Source: CBDUXT01 sp965371245
Lineage (GTDB): Bacteria > Planctomycetota > Phycisphaerae > UBA1845
Length of the DNA stretch: 45,216 nucleotides
Assembly (NCBI GenBank): GCA_965371245.1
Contig: CBDUXT010000046.1
Coordinates: 1-45,216, forward strand
Reading direction: 5' to 3'
This document shows, piece by piece, positions 17,367 to 24,288 of the stretch. Under the pieces are notes generated by a model. It had not been told where the DNA came from. It worked only from the letters and a program-made list of their open reading frames with translations, and did no database searches. How positions within the stretch are numbered: position 1 is the first letter of the stretch; each line of letters begins with the position of its first letter. The translations under genes and the position numbers were made by a program.

Positions 17367-18793
17367 TCGGGTTGGTCGGGGTCGGTGTCGCCCGACGTCG
17401 GTGGATTGTCGCCGAGGACGGTAAGGCATTTGTATCGGCCGGCGAACTGCGATAGCTGCGTACGGCTGATGCGAAGGTCGAGTTCGACCCCTTCGGCGAG
17501 AAAGCGCCGGTCGCGAACGAAACCCCGGGTGCCCAGCTCCGCCAGAAGCTTCCCCTCGGTGTGGGGGATGCGGACGGTCACCTCGATCGTGTCGCCGCGG
17601 CTTCGACCACGAACCTCCGTAATGAGGCGGTCGATCCCCTCGCCGGTCAGGGCCGAGATGGACAGCGAGTCCGGGCGGTGGCACGTAAGCATTTCCACCA
17701 TCGCCATGTCATCGGCCACATCCACCTTGTTCAAGAGCGTGAGCTGCGCGACGGTGTCACAACCCAGGTCGGCGAGGACTTCATCGACCGATTCCACCTG
17801 TTGCCACGCCATCGGCGACGACACATCGACCACGTGCAAGAGCAGGTCCGCGTGGATGGCCGCTTCCAGCGTGGCGCGAAACGACGCAACCAGATGGTGC
17901 GGCAAGTCCCGGACGAATCCCACCGTGTCACTCAAGAGCAGTGCGTGCCCGTCGCCGAGATCCCACCGGACGGTCTTGGTGTCGAGCGTGGCGAAGAGCT
18001 GGTCGGCGGAGTATTGCCCGGCCTCCGTCAGCCGATTCATCAGCGTGCTCTTGCCGGAGTTGGTATATCCCACAAGCGAGACCGTGAACTGATCGCCGCG
18101 CGAACGGACCTCACGCTGTTTGCGACGGTCGATCTCCTTGATCTGATGCTTCAGGAAGCTGATCCGCTCGCGCACGATCCGCCGGTCGATCTCGATCTGC
18201 CGCTCGCCAGGACCCCTTGTGCCCACGCCGCCGACCGCGCCCGCCGCCGTCGCTCCGCCGGCCCCGGCGATGCGCTCCAGGTGCGTCCACATGCCGCGAA
18301 TGCGCGGGGCGGTGTATTGAAGCTGTGCCAATTCGACCTGAATCTGGGCCTCGCGCGTCTTGGCCCGCGCGGCGAAGATATCGAGAATCACCTCGCTGCG
18401 ATCGATGACCTTGCGTTCGACGGCCCGCTCGATCCCCCGGATCTGCCGCGGGGTCAGTTCGTTGTCGAAAATGATGACATCGGCATCGGCGTCGTCGGCC
18501 CGTTCGACCAGGTGGGCGAGCTTTCCTTTGCCCACCGCATAACTCGGCGAGAGCGCCGTGCGCTTTTGCACCAGAGAGTCGATGACATCGACCCCGGCGG
18601 ACTCGGCCAGCGCCGCCAGTTCACCCAGCGGGTCGGACAGATCCGCCTTCGTCCCCGGAAGCAAGACGCCGACGAGTATCGCCCGCTCACGCCGCGACGT
18701 GCTGCCATCCGCGCGGGGCGCCGCACTCGCTCGCGGCAGGCGATGGGAGGCACGAAGGTCATTGGCCGGGTGTGATCGAATGGAATGTCGCAT
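17363..18793 (-). CDS. hflX: Ribosome-associated GTPase HflX
   Basis: 476 aa. The HflX-specific N-terminal domain ends in the glycine-rich motif GGVGTRGPGE (188-197) and a helical linker, followed by the G domain with GYTNSGKST (242-250), DTVGF (289-293) and NKVD (355-358). HflX binds the 50S subunit and rescues or splits stalled 70S ribosomes under stress. A sigma70-like promoter (TTGACC, 18-bp spacer, TATGAT at 18811-18840) would place the transcript start about 11 nt before the ATG, and no Shine-Dalgarno sequence is visible, so the mRNA may be nearly leaderless. Followed by a coupled metallopeptidase gene. Confidence 0.93.
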   Translation of the reverse strand: MRHSIRSHPANDLRASHRLPRASAAPRADGSTSRRERAILVGVLLPGTKADLSDPLGELAALAESAGVDVIDSLVQKRTALSPSYAVGKGKLAHLVERADDADADVIIFDNELTPRQIRGIERAVERKVIDRSEVILDIFAARAKTREAQIQVELAQLQYTAPRIRGMWTHLERIAGAGGATAAGAVGGVGTRGPGERQIEIDRRIVRERISFLKHQIKEIDRRKQREVRSRGDQFTVSLVGYTNSGKSTLMNRLTEAGQYSADQLFATLDTKTVRWDLGDGHALLLSDTVGFVRDLPHHLVASFRATLEAAIHADLLLHVVDVSSPMAWQQVESVDEVLADLGCDTVAQLTLLNKVDVADDMAMVEMLTCHRPDSLSISALTGEGIDRLITEVRGRSRGDTIEVTVRIPHTEGKLLAELGTRGFVRDRRFLAEGVELDLRISRTQLSQFAGRYKCLTVLGDNPPTSGDTDPDQPE

Positions 18794-18810
18794 GGTGTTC
18801 GTCAGGCAAC

Positions 18811-18840
18811 ATCATAGCCGTTCCCACGCCCGCGGGTCAA
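18811..18840 (-). promoter_or_regulatory. Predicted sigma70-type promoter of hflX
   Basis: On the minus strand TTGACC, an 18-bp spacer and TATGAT, each hexamer one base from consensus. The -10 ends only 18 nt before the hflX ATG. Confidence 0.65.
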
Positions 18841-18856
18841 CCCGAAGAGCCGGTAG

Positions 18857-18875
18857 GGTGCGCCCCGGACGCACC
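18857..18875. repeat. Hairpin GGTGCGCCCCGGACGCACC followed by T4
   Basis: Palindrome in the divergent hflX/importer gap. On the plus strand a TTTT follows, so it could act as a weak attenuator for the importer transcript, or be another dispersed repeat. No cobalamin-riboswitch-like box is visible near it. Confidence 0.5.
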
Positions 18876-18953
18876 TTTTCTCGATACTCCCGAAACTTGA
18901 GCGTGGCTCAACTCCTTGCCCGTCGGTTCGCGCTCCCGTAGGCTACGCAACCC

Positions 18954-19886
18954 ATGCTCATTCGACGACGGCAGTGCGAACCCGCGCGGAAGGCGCCGAT
19001 CGTTGGCGTGCTTCTGGCAGGGGTCTTATCCTCTTCCCTGCTCGCGGCTTTGCCGCAAGCCCCAATCGGCAAGACGGTTCCGCATGGCCCGGCTCGGCGG
19101 ATCATCACCATCGCCCCCGACGCGGCCGAGATCATCTGTGCCCTGGGTGCATGCGAGCGCATCATCGGCGTCAGCAAGTACTGCCTGTTTCCGCCGGAGC
19201 TGGGCGATCGCATGCGCGTCGGTGGGCTCATGGACCCCGACCTCGAGCGGCTGATCCTTCTTCACCCCGACCTGATCGTCCTCCGGGGGCGCAACGAAGC
19301 CGTCGAACGCCTGTGTCGTGAGCGCGGCATAAAACTCTACCATGACGAGACCGACACGCTGGAGGGTATCGCGGCGAACGTAAGGATGCTGGGCGGTCTG
19401 CTCGGGCGGGAGCAACAGGCGGCCAAACTCATCCGAACGTTCCAAGAACGAGTCGAGGCCGTCAAGAAACGTTTGACCGGGCGCACTCGACCGCGCGTGC
19501 TTCTCACGGCCATGCGCTCTCCGGATCGCCTTGCCAACGTGCTCACGCCCGGGCGCGGCACGTTTCTTAGCCACATGATCGAGCTGGCGGGGGGAACAAA
19601 CGTGTTCGGGCACCTGGACATGCGCTATCCGCAGGTCAGCATGGAGAGCATCCTTGCGGCCCGTCCGGAGGTGATCATCGAGCTGATGCCCGAAGTGGAC
19701 CTGACGCCGGAGCGAAAGGCGTCGCTGCGCAGGCAGTGGCAGCCGATGGGGTCCATCCCAGCCGTCGCCGCCGACAGGATCTACTTCGTGGGCGACGCGC
19801 ATGCGATGATCCCGTCGTTGCGGCACGTCGATATCATCGAGAAAATCTCTCGCCTTCTTCACCCGGAGGTGTATGTTGACCGGTGA
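18954..19886 (+). CDS. BtuF/FecB-type periplasmic substrate-binding protein
   Basis: 310 aa with an N-terminal signal peptide (hydrophobic about 15-33), then the TroA-like helical-backbone fold. Family landmarks are IITIAPDAAEIICALGACERIIGVSKYC near the start, PDLIVLR, and the late VAADRIYFVGDAH. Such proteins deliver cobalamin, haem or ferric siderophores to an ABC importer. The last 14 bp overlap the ATPase gene, and the permease follows, giving the order binding protein, ATPase, permease. The BtuF-like spacing makes a corrinoid plausible, but without a cobalamin riboswitch or cobamide genes the substrate is open. Confidence 0.85.
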   Translation: MLIRRRQCEPARKAPIVGVLLAGVLSSSLLAALPQAPIGKTVPHGPARRIITIAPDAAEIICALGACERIIGVSKYCLFPPELGDRMRVGGLMDPDLERLILLHPDLIVLRGRNEAVERLCRERGIKLYHDETDTLEGIAANVRMLGGLLGREQQAAKLIRTFQERVEAVKKRLTGRTRPRVLLTAMRSPDRLANVLTPGRGTFLSHMIELAGGTNVFGHLDMRYPQVSMESILAARPEVIIELMPEVDLTPERKASLRRQWQPMGSIPAVAADRIYFVGDAHAMIPSLRHVDIIEKISRLLHPEVYVDR

Positions 19887-20712
19887 CGCGCGACCCGCGC
19901 TGGAGCTTATCGACGTGCGCTTTGGGTTTCGTGACCGGCCCGACTTTTTGGGTCCCATCAGCCTCGCCGTCAGACCGGGCGAGTGTTGGGCGATTGTCGG
20001 TCCCAACGGCGCGGGCAAGAGCACGTTGCTTCGCCTGATGGCGGGCCTGCACCACCCGTCCGCCGGCGTGGTCCGGCTCGGCGTGCACCGGCTGGAGACG
20101 ATCGCTCATCGGGAACGGGCTCGAACGTTGGCGCTGGTTCCGCAACGGCCACCGGTCGATGTCGATCTGACGGTGCGCGAAATCGTGCTGATGGGCCGGT
20201 TCCCGCATCGCTCGCTCGGACTGTTTGACACGTCCGCGGATCACGCGATCGCCGAACAGGCGATGGCGATGACCGAGACCATCTCGTTCGCCGATCGATC
20301 CATGGCGACACTCTCCGGAGGTGAAGCGCAGCGCGTCCACGTGGCCGCCGCTCTGGCGCAAGAGCCGCGTGTCCTTCTTCTGGACGAGCCGACATCGTCC
20401 CTGGATCTGCGCCACCAGCTCGCGGTGTTTGAGATTCTGCGCGACTGCGCCAGTCCGCGTGAGTCAGGCTTGCCGATCGGTGTCGTCGTGGTGACACACG
20501 ACGTCAACCTCGCCGCCCGGTTCTGCTCGCACATCCTGTTGTTGCACGAGGGACACCTCGTCGCCGCCGGACCGCCCGCGGACGTGCTCACGCCGACAAA
20601 GCTTCGGGCGGTGTACGGAGTCGAAATGGCGACCCTTTCGTTGCCCCAAGAAACGCGCGGAACGGGCGGATGGCTGGTCCCAGTCAACGTCGCCTCGGGA
20701 ACCAGGTCATGA
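19873..20712 (+). CDS. FecE/BtuD-type ABC transporter ATPase
   Basis: 279 aa. Walker A GPNGAGKST, signature LSGGEAQRV, Walker B VLLLDEPTSSLD and the H-loop VVTHDVN are all present, so it should be active. GGAGGT lies just before the ATG. It energises the importer formed with the flanking genes, overlapping the binding-protein gene by 14 bp and the permease by 4 bp (ATGA). Confidence 0.92.
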   Translation: MLTGDARPALELIDVRFGFRDRPDFLGPISLAVRPGECWAIVGPNGAGKSTLLRLMAGLHHPSAGVVRLGVHRLETIAHRERARTLALVPQRPPVDVDLTVREIVLMGRFPHRSLGLFDTSADHAIAEQAMAMTETISFADRSMATLSGGEAQRVHVAAALAQEPRVLLLDEPTSSLDLRHQLAVFEILRDCASPRESGLPIGVVVVTHDVNLAARFCSHILLLHEGHLVAAGPPADVLTPTKLRAVYGVEMATLSLPQETRGTGGWLVPVNVASGTRS

Positions 20713-21836
20713 CGGGGCTCTCGTCCCGGCGCTACCTGGTCCGGCTCGGTGCATGCGCGGGCGGCTTGTTGATCTTGCTCCTGGTGAGCCCCGGAATAGG
20801 GACCGAGTCGGCTTCGTGCGGATGGTGGGATGCGTGGCGGGCGAAGCTCGGTATCGAGATACCGGCGGGCGAGCTGACCGGACGCGCCTTCGTCGATATC
20901 GACGGGGACGGTGTCATCTCGCCGGACGAACAGGACGACTTCCAGGCAGTTGCAAAAGCCATTTTTGATCGACGATTCCCGCGTGCCCTGCTCGCCCTCC
21001 AGGTGGGCATCACTCTCGCACTGTGCGGGGCGACCTTCCAGATTCTGTTCCGCAATCCGCTGGCCACGCCCTACACGTTGGGCATCGCCAGCGGCGGATC
21101 GCTCGGGGCGCTGGTGGCCATCCGAATGGGTTGGGCCTTCGCGATCGTCGGCCTGTCGAGTCTCACGATGTCGGCGTTCCTTGGCTCCCTGATCGTGGTG
21201 GGCGCCGTGTTCTTCATCGCCCGGGGTTCACGACGCCTGACCACGAACGAACTTCTTCTGGCGGGCGTGACGATGGGGCTATTCTGCTCGGCCATGATGA
21301 TGCTCGTGACGGCCGTTTCGAACGAACGCGAGACGTTTGCAATGGTTCGGTGGATGATGGGTTCTTTGGATCCGATCACGACGCTACAGGGGGCCTCGTT
21401 GTTGCCGCTGCTCGCTCCGGCGTGGGTCATCCTGCTTATGCACGCGCGCGCCCTCAATCAGTACCGCCTGGGCGATGAGCTGGCGTACTCGCGTGGGATC
21501 GACGTGGTCCGGCTTCAGACCGTCTGCGTGTTGGTCTGCTCGCTGGCGACGGCGGCCGTGGTGGCGCGATGCGGTCCGATCGGCTTCGTTGGGCTGGTGG
21601 TGCCGCACATGGTTCTGCTGCTCTTCGGGTCCGATTGCCGACTGCTTCTTCCCGCGTCGGCCATCGCCGGGGGGGGCTTCCTGATCGTCTGTGACTGGGG
21701 CTCTCAGGTCACGATGCGCGTCGCGGGCTGGGCGACCGGGCGACAGCTCGGCAGCGCAACGCTTCCCATCGGCGTGGTCACGGCCGTCGTGGGCGTGCCC
21801 ACGTTCCTCCTTCTCCTGCGTGCGCGGCGCCGTTGA
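20709..21836 (+). CDS. FecCD/BtuC-type ABC permease with EF-hand loop
   Basis: 375 aa, multi-spanning FecCD-family permease. Typical signatures are RFPRALLALQVG followed by GATFQ and RNPLATPYTLGI, and the late GPIGFVGLVVPH. The start at 20709 gives an ATGA overlap with the ATPase stop. Between the first and second membrane helices, in the loop expected to be periplasmic, residues 63-74 read DIDGDGVISPDE, a textbook EF-hand calcium loop with D at 1, 3, 5, G at 6, I at 8 and E at 12. Such a loop is not part of the normal family architecture and suggests calcium-dependent structure or docking. Confidence 0.88.
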   Translation: MTGLSSRRYLVRLGACAGGLLILLLVSPGIGTESASCGWWDAWRAKLGIEIPAGELTGRAFVDIDGDGVISPDEQDDFQAVAKAIFDRRFPRALLALQVGITLALCGATFQILFRNPLATPYTLGIASGGSLGALVAIRMGWAFAIVGLSSLTMSAFLGSLIVVGAVFFIARGSRRLTTNELLLAGVTMGLFCSAMMMLVTAVSNERETFAMVRWMMGSLDPITTLQGASLLPLLAPAWVILLMHARALNQYRLGDELAYSRGIDVVRLQTVCVLVCSLATAAVVARCGPIGFVGLVVPHMVLLLFGSDCRLLLPASAIAGGGFLIVCDWGSQVTMRVAGWATGRQLGSATLPIGVVTAVVGVPTFLLLLRARRR

Positions 21837-22234
21837 GGGCGAACCCAGACCCAGCCAAGAAGCGGGTGCCCCATCCTTCGCCTTTTGCGAAGGGTGGGGG
21901 ACGGACGAGAACCACGGACGCGCTTCCGTTCACGGCGTTGCCCAGCGGGGCCACACCCGACCTGACGCGTGCGTACCACCCCGATGTGGCTCTTGCTCTT
22001 CTGACTCATCCAAGACCCAGCGCTGACGCCGTCTGCTACCCGCATGCCACGTCTCTTCCACAACCCGCGAGCCGTCTACCGCACCGCATCTGTAAGATTC
22101 TGTGGAATCTCTCATCGTGTGTGGCAATACTCGCTCACCAAACCAGAATCAGTGGTGTCATGGGTGATAGCACAACGCACCGGCGATCGTCGTCGCGATG
22201 CAGCAACAGTTCTGAATCAACGTGGGAGGATACC
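21837..22234. other. Leader region upstream of DUF4097-like gene
   Basis: Gene-free. Contains a half copy of repeat C (21864-21908). The remaining ~300 bp up to the GGGAGGA ribosome site shows no clear -10/-35 pair, no riboswitch and no small gene that I can support. Confidence 0.5.
21864..21908 (+). repeat. Repeat family C, left half only
   Basis: GGGTGCCCCATCCTTCGC, a short loop, then GCGAAGGGTGGGGGACGGAC: the left hairpin of the ~105-bp element found at 24028-24137 and, inverted, at 41740-41843. Confidence 0.8.
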
Positions 22235-23095
22235 ATGGTGACACGCGCGAAGGTGATCTGCCTTTCGGCGGGCGTGCTGGCGTTTCTCAACAGCGGATGC
22301 ATTGTCGGCGGGTTCGCGTGGTTCGGCCCCCGCGTTTGGACCGCGGAGCAAACTGAGCGATTCGCGATCGAGACGGACGCCCTGAAGGCACTCGACGTCA
22401 CCACGCACAACGGTCGAATCGCCTTCACCGGGCTGCCGGCCGGGGCGAGCGACGCCTATGTCGTCGTCACCCGCAAGGGCGGCGGCGTAACCTTCGGGGC
22501 GGCCGAAGAAGCATTGGCCGCCATCGACGTCTTCGTTGAGTCCGCGGGCGATGGAACCCAACGCATCGGCTGGCGGTGGAACGGCGTGCGGCACGCTGGT
22601 TGGGGGGCACGGGTCCACTTCGACATTCATGCGCCGGGCAACGTCAACCTAACGGCCAAGTCCCACAACGGCGGCATCAAGATCAGCGGCTCATCCGCCG
22701 AGGTCCGAGCGGTAACGCACAACGGGCGGCTCACGGTCGCTTCGACCGGTGCCAGACTGGTGGCCGAGACGCACAACGGCGGCATCAACGCGACGTACGG
22801 CGGAGACGACGTCACGCTCATCACCCACAACGGCAGCATCGTGGCGGACTTGGTCGGCGCCTCCGCGCCGGGCGGTTCCATCACCACGCACAACGGTGGT
22901 GTAACAGTGGTCCTGGGACCCGAGGCATCGACGACGCTCCGGTGTCGGACCGGCAACGGCGGGATCCGGTGCAACGTTCCGCTGATGAGCAGCGAGGTAT
23001 CGCGGCACCGCTTGAGCGGTACCATCGGAAGCGGCGAGGGGAGCCTCGGGGTCACAACCCACAACGGGGGCATCCGAATCAAGACATCCGGTTGA
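22235..23095 (+). CDS. DUF4097-like exported beta-repeat protein
   Basis: 286 aa from the ATG at 22235 (GGGAGGA upstream). An N-terminal hydrophobic segment ends in LNSGC, a near-lipobox (the -3 position is Asn, not the usual Leu), so it may be a lipoprotein. The body contains eight HNGxI-type repeats (THNGRI, SHNGGI, THNGRL, THNGGI, THNGSI, THNGGV, TGNGGI, THNGGI) about 20 residues apart, the pattern of DUF4097/adhesin-like beta-helix or beta-roll folds. Probably surface-attached. It follows the ABC importer with a 400-bp gap and looks independently transcribed. Confidence 0.8.
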   Translation: MVTRAKVICLSAGVLAFLNSGCIVGGFAWFGPRVWTAEQTERFAIETDALKALDVTTHNGRIAFTGLPAGASDAYVVVTRKGGGVTFGAAEEALAAIDVFVESAGDGTQRIGWRWNGVRHAGWGARVHFDIHAPGNVNLTAKSHNGGIKISGSSAEVRAVTHNGRLTVASTGARLVAETHNGGINATYGGDDVTLITHNGSIVADLVGASAPGGSITTHNGGVTVVLGPEASTTLRCRTGNGGIRCNVPLMSSEVSRHRLSGTIGSGEGSLGVTTHNGGIRIKTSG

Positions 23096-23147
23096 GCGGC
23101 CATCGCACAAGCCGTGTGGAATCGACGGTTGTATAGCGCCGGCAGTC

Positions 23148-23172
23148 GTGTGGCACCGACATCTTGCCGGTG
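23148..23172. repeat. Partial family H-like hairpin
   Basis: GTGTGGCACCG, a short spacer and CCGGTG resemble the left half of 15734-15787. Confidence 0.4.
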
Positions 23173-23189
23173 TTCTCACGGGCGGTGGA

Positions 23190-23246
23190 TAGGGCGGGCT
23201 ATTGCCCGCCGTTCGATCACACGAAGGCGGGCAATAGCCCGCCCTA
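23190..23246. repeat. 57-bp perfect inverted repeat (family D pair)
   Basis: Two exact 21-nt complementary arms (23190-23210 and 23226-23246) around a 15-nt loop; each arm is itself palindromic (GGCGGGCTATTGCCCGCC). It lies between the convergent DUF4097-like gene and cysteine dioxygenase gene, where it may stop transcription from both sides. A single arm recurs at 32125-32146. Confidence 0.9.
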
Positions 23247-23259
23247 CCCTCGGCCCCGG

Positions 23260-23829
23260 CTAGATGCCCGCGCCCGCCGTGAACTCGAAGACGGGGTCGA
23301 TGAAGTCTTCGACGTGGGCATCGGTGAGCGAATAGGTGCCCATCACCAACAGCGGCGGCGAGTAGACGTGAAGTGTCACGAGGTCGGCATCGCCGGGTTG
23401 GAGGTTGGAGACCTGGTGCATGTCGGTGTCCTGCGATCCACACACGCCGTTCTCGGGTAGCTCGCAAGACGCGACGGCGTAGACGAGACCGTTCGCGCTG
23501 TGTTTGAACGAAGTCTCCGTGGCCACTCCCCGGATCACCCGGACCCCGCAGCTCGAACCGCGATGATCGTGGATCGGGCTGCGCTGCCCGTTCTTCCAGC
23601 ATAGGATCAACACATGATACCCGGACCCGGCGTGCATCAAGTTGCGCTGGTACCGTTCGTCCGAGAAGCGCACAAAGTCGCGCACGTCGTCCAGCGTGAT
23701 GTCGAGCGTCTCCAGCCGTGCCTTCAACTCATCGAGCGGCACGCGCGTCTCGAAACCATCCATCCAATCGAAGAAGGCTTCGACACTCGGAGAAAAGCTC
23801 GCAACCACCTGGGACCGTGGATCGTTCAT
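23260..23829 (-). CDS. Cysteine dioxygenase type I
   Basis: 189-aa cupin that would oxidise L-cysteine to cysteine sulfinate using ferrous iron and O2. Iron ligands are H87 and H89 in PIHDH and H138 in DMHQVSN; R62 in YQRNL matches the substrate-carboxylate arginine. C94 in GSSCG and Y156 in HVYSPP line up with the Cys93-Tyr157 pair that forms a thioether cofactor in mammalian enzymes; many bacterial relatives are reported to have Gly at the Cys position. H154 matches the second-sphere His. It stands alone, with a D-type inverted repeat after its stop. Confidence 0.9.
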   Translation of the reverse strand: MNDPRSQVVASFSPSVEAFFDWMDGFETRVPLDELKARLETLDITLDDVRDFVRFSDERYQRNLMHAGSGYHVLILCWKNGQRSPIHDHRGSSCGVRVIRGVATETSFKHSANGLVYAVASCELPENGVCGSQDTDMHQVSNLQPGDADLVTLHVYSPPLLVMGTYSLTDAHVEDFIDPVFEFTAGAGI

Positions 23830-24288
23830 GATGGCATCCCATCCGAGGAATTCGCCCGACCGGTTCCAGTCAAACCGACTGCCCCGTGTTCAACCCAAAC
23901 GGCGTCTGGCCGTCGGCGCGAACACGATGACACCCATCATGCCATATTGGTCCGGAAAAGGCAAGCAAAAACCCATGGCTCGCGCGGATGATGACGCGCG
24001 ATAGGCGTGACACCTTTTTCAGAGATTGGTGCCCCATCCTTCGCTCTCGGCGAAGGGTGGGGGACGGACGAGCCCGCGAAACCGTCACGTAGGCTCATCC
24101 ATTCCCCACCCTTGCTTCGCAAGAATGAGGCACCCACGCGCCTACGGCTCTGACTCGGCGTACACGTTCCACCCGAGGTGCCACGGATCCGATGAATGAC
24201 GACAGGCTTTCTTGCCGTCATGCCGCTCAGGCTCCACAATACCCGCTTTCGTTTTCGGGTCACCCCGCGTTCGTGAGGAGAAATTGCC
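23830..24288. other. Divergent intergenic region with repeat C
   Basis: Gap between the cysteine dioxygenase gene and the S9 peptidase gene. It contains the complete C element (24028-24137). The peptidase start has a GAGGAGAAA ribosome site. I see no small gene or convincing promoter hexamers. Confidence 0.5.
24028..24137 (+). repeat. Repeat family C, complete copy
   Basis: Two hairpins facing each other: GGTGCCCCATCCTTCGC...GCGAAGGGTGGGGGACGGAC on the left and TTCCCCACCCTTGCTTCGC...GAGGCACCCAC on the right, with a ~25-bp spacer. The inverse of the same element lies at 41740-41843; a left half lies at 21864-21908. Confidence 0.85.

Noticed and set aside
17561..18775. 404-codon plus-strand open frame
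   Set aside because: Antisense shadow of hflX, whose G-domain motifs are intact.
18794..18953. Cobalamin riboswitch upstream of the importer
   Set aside because: The gap is only 160 bp and lacks the B12-box-like GCCACTG sequence and long structured domain; only a small hairpin is present.
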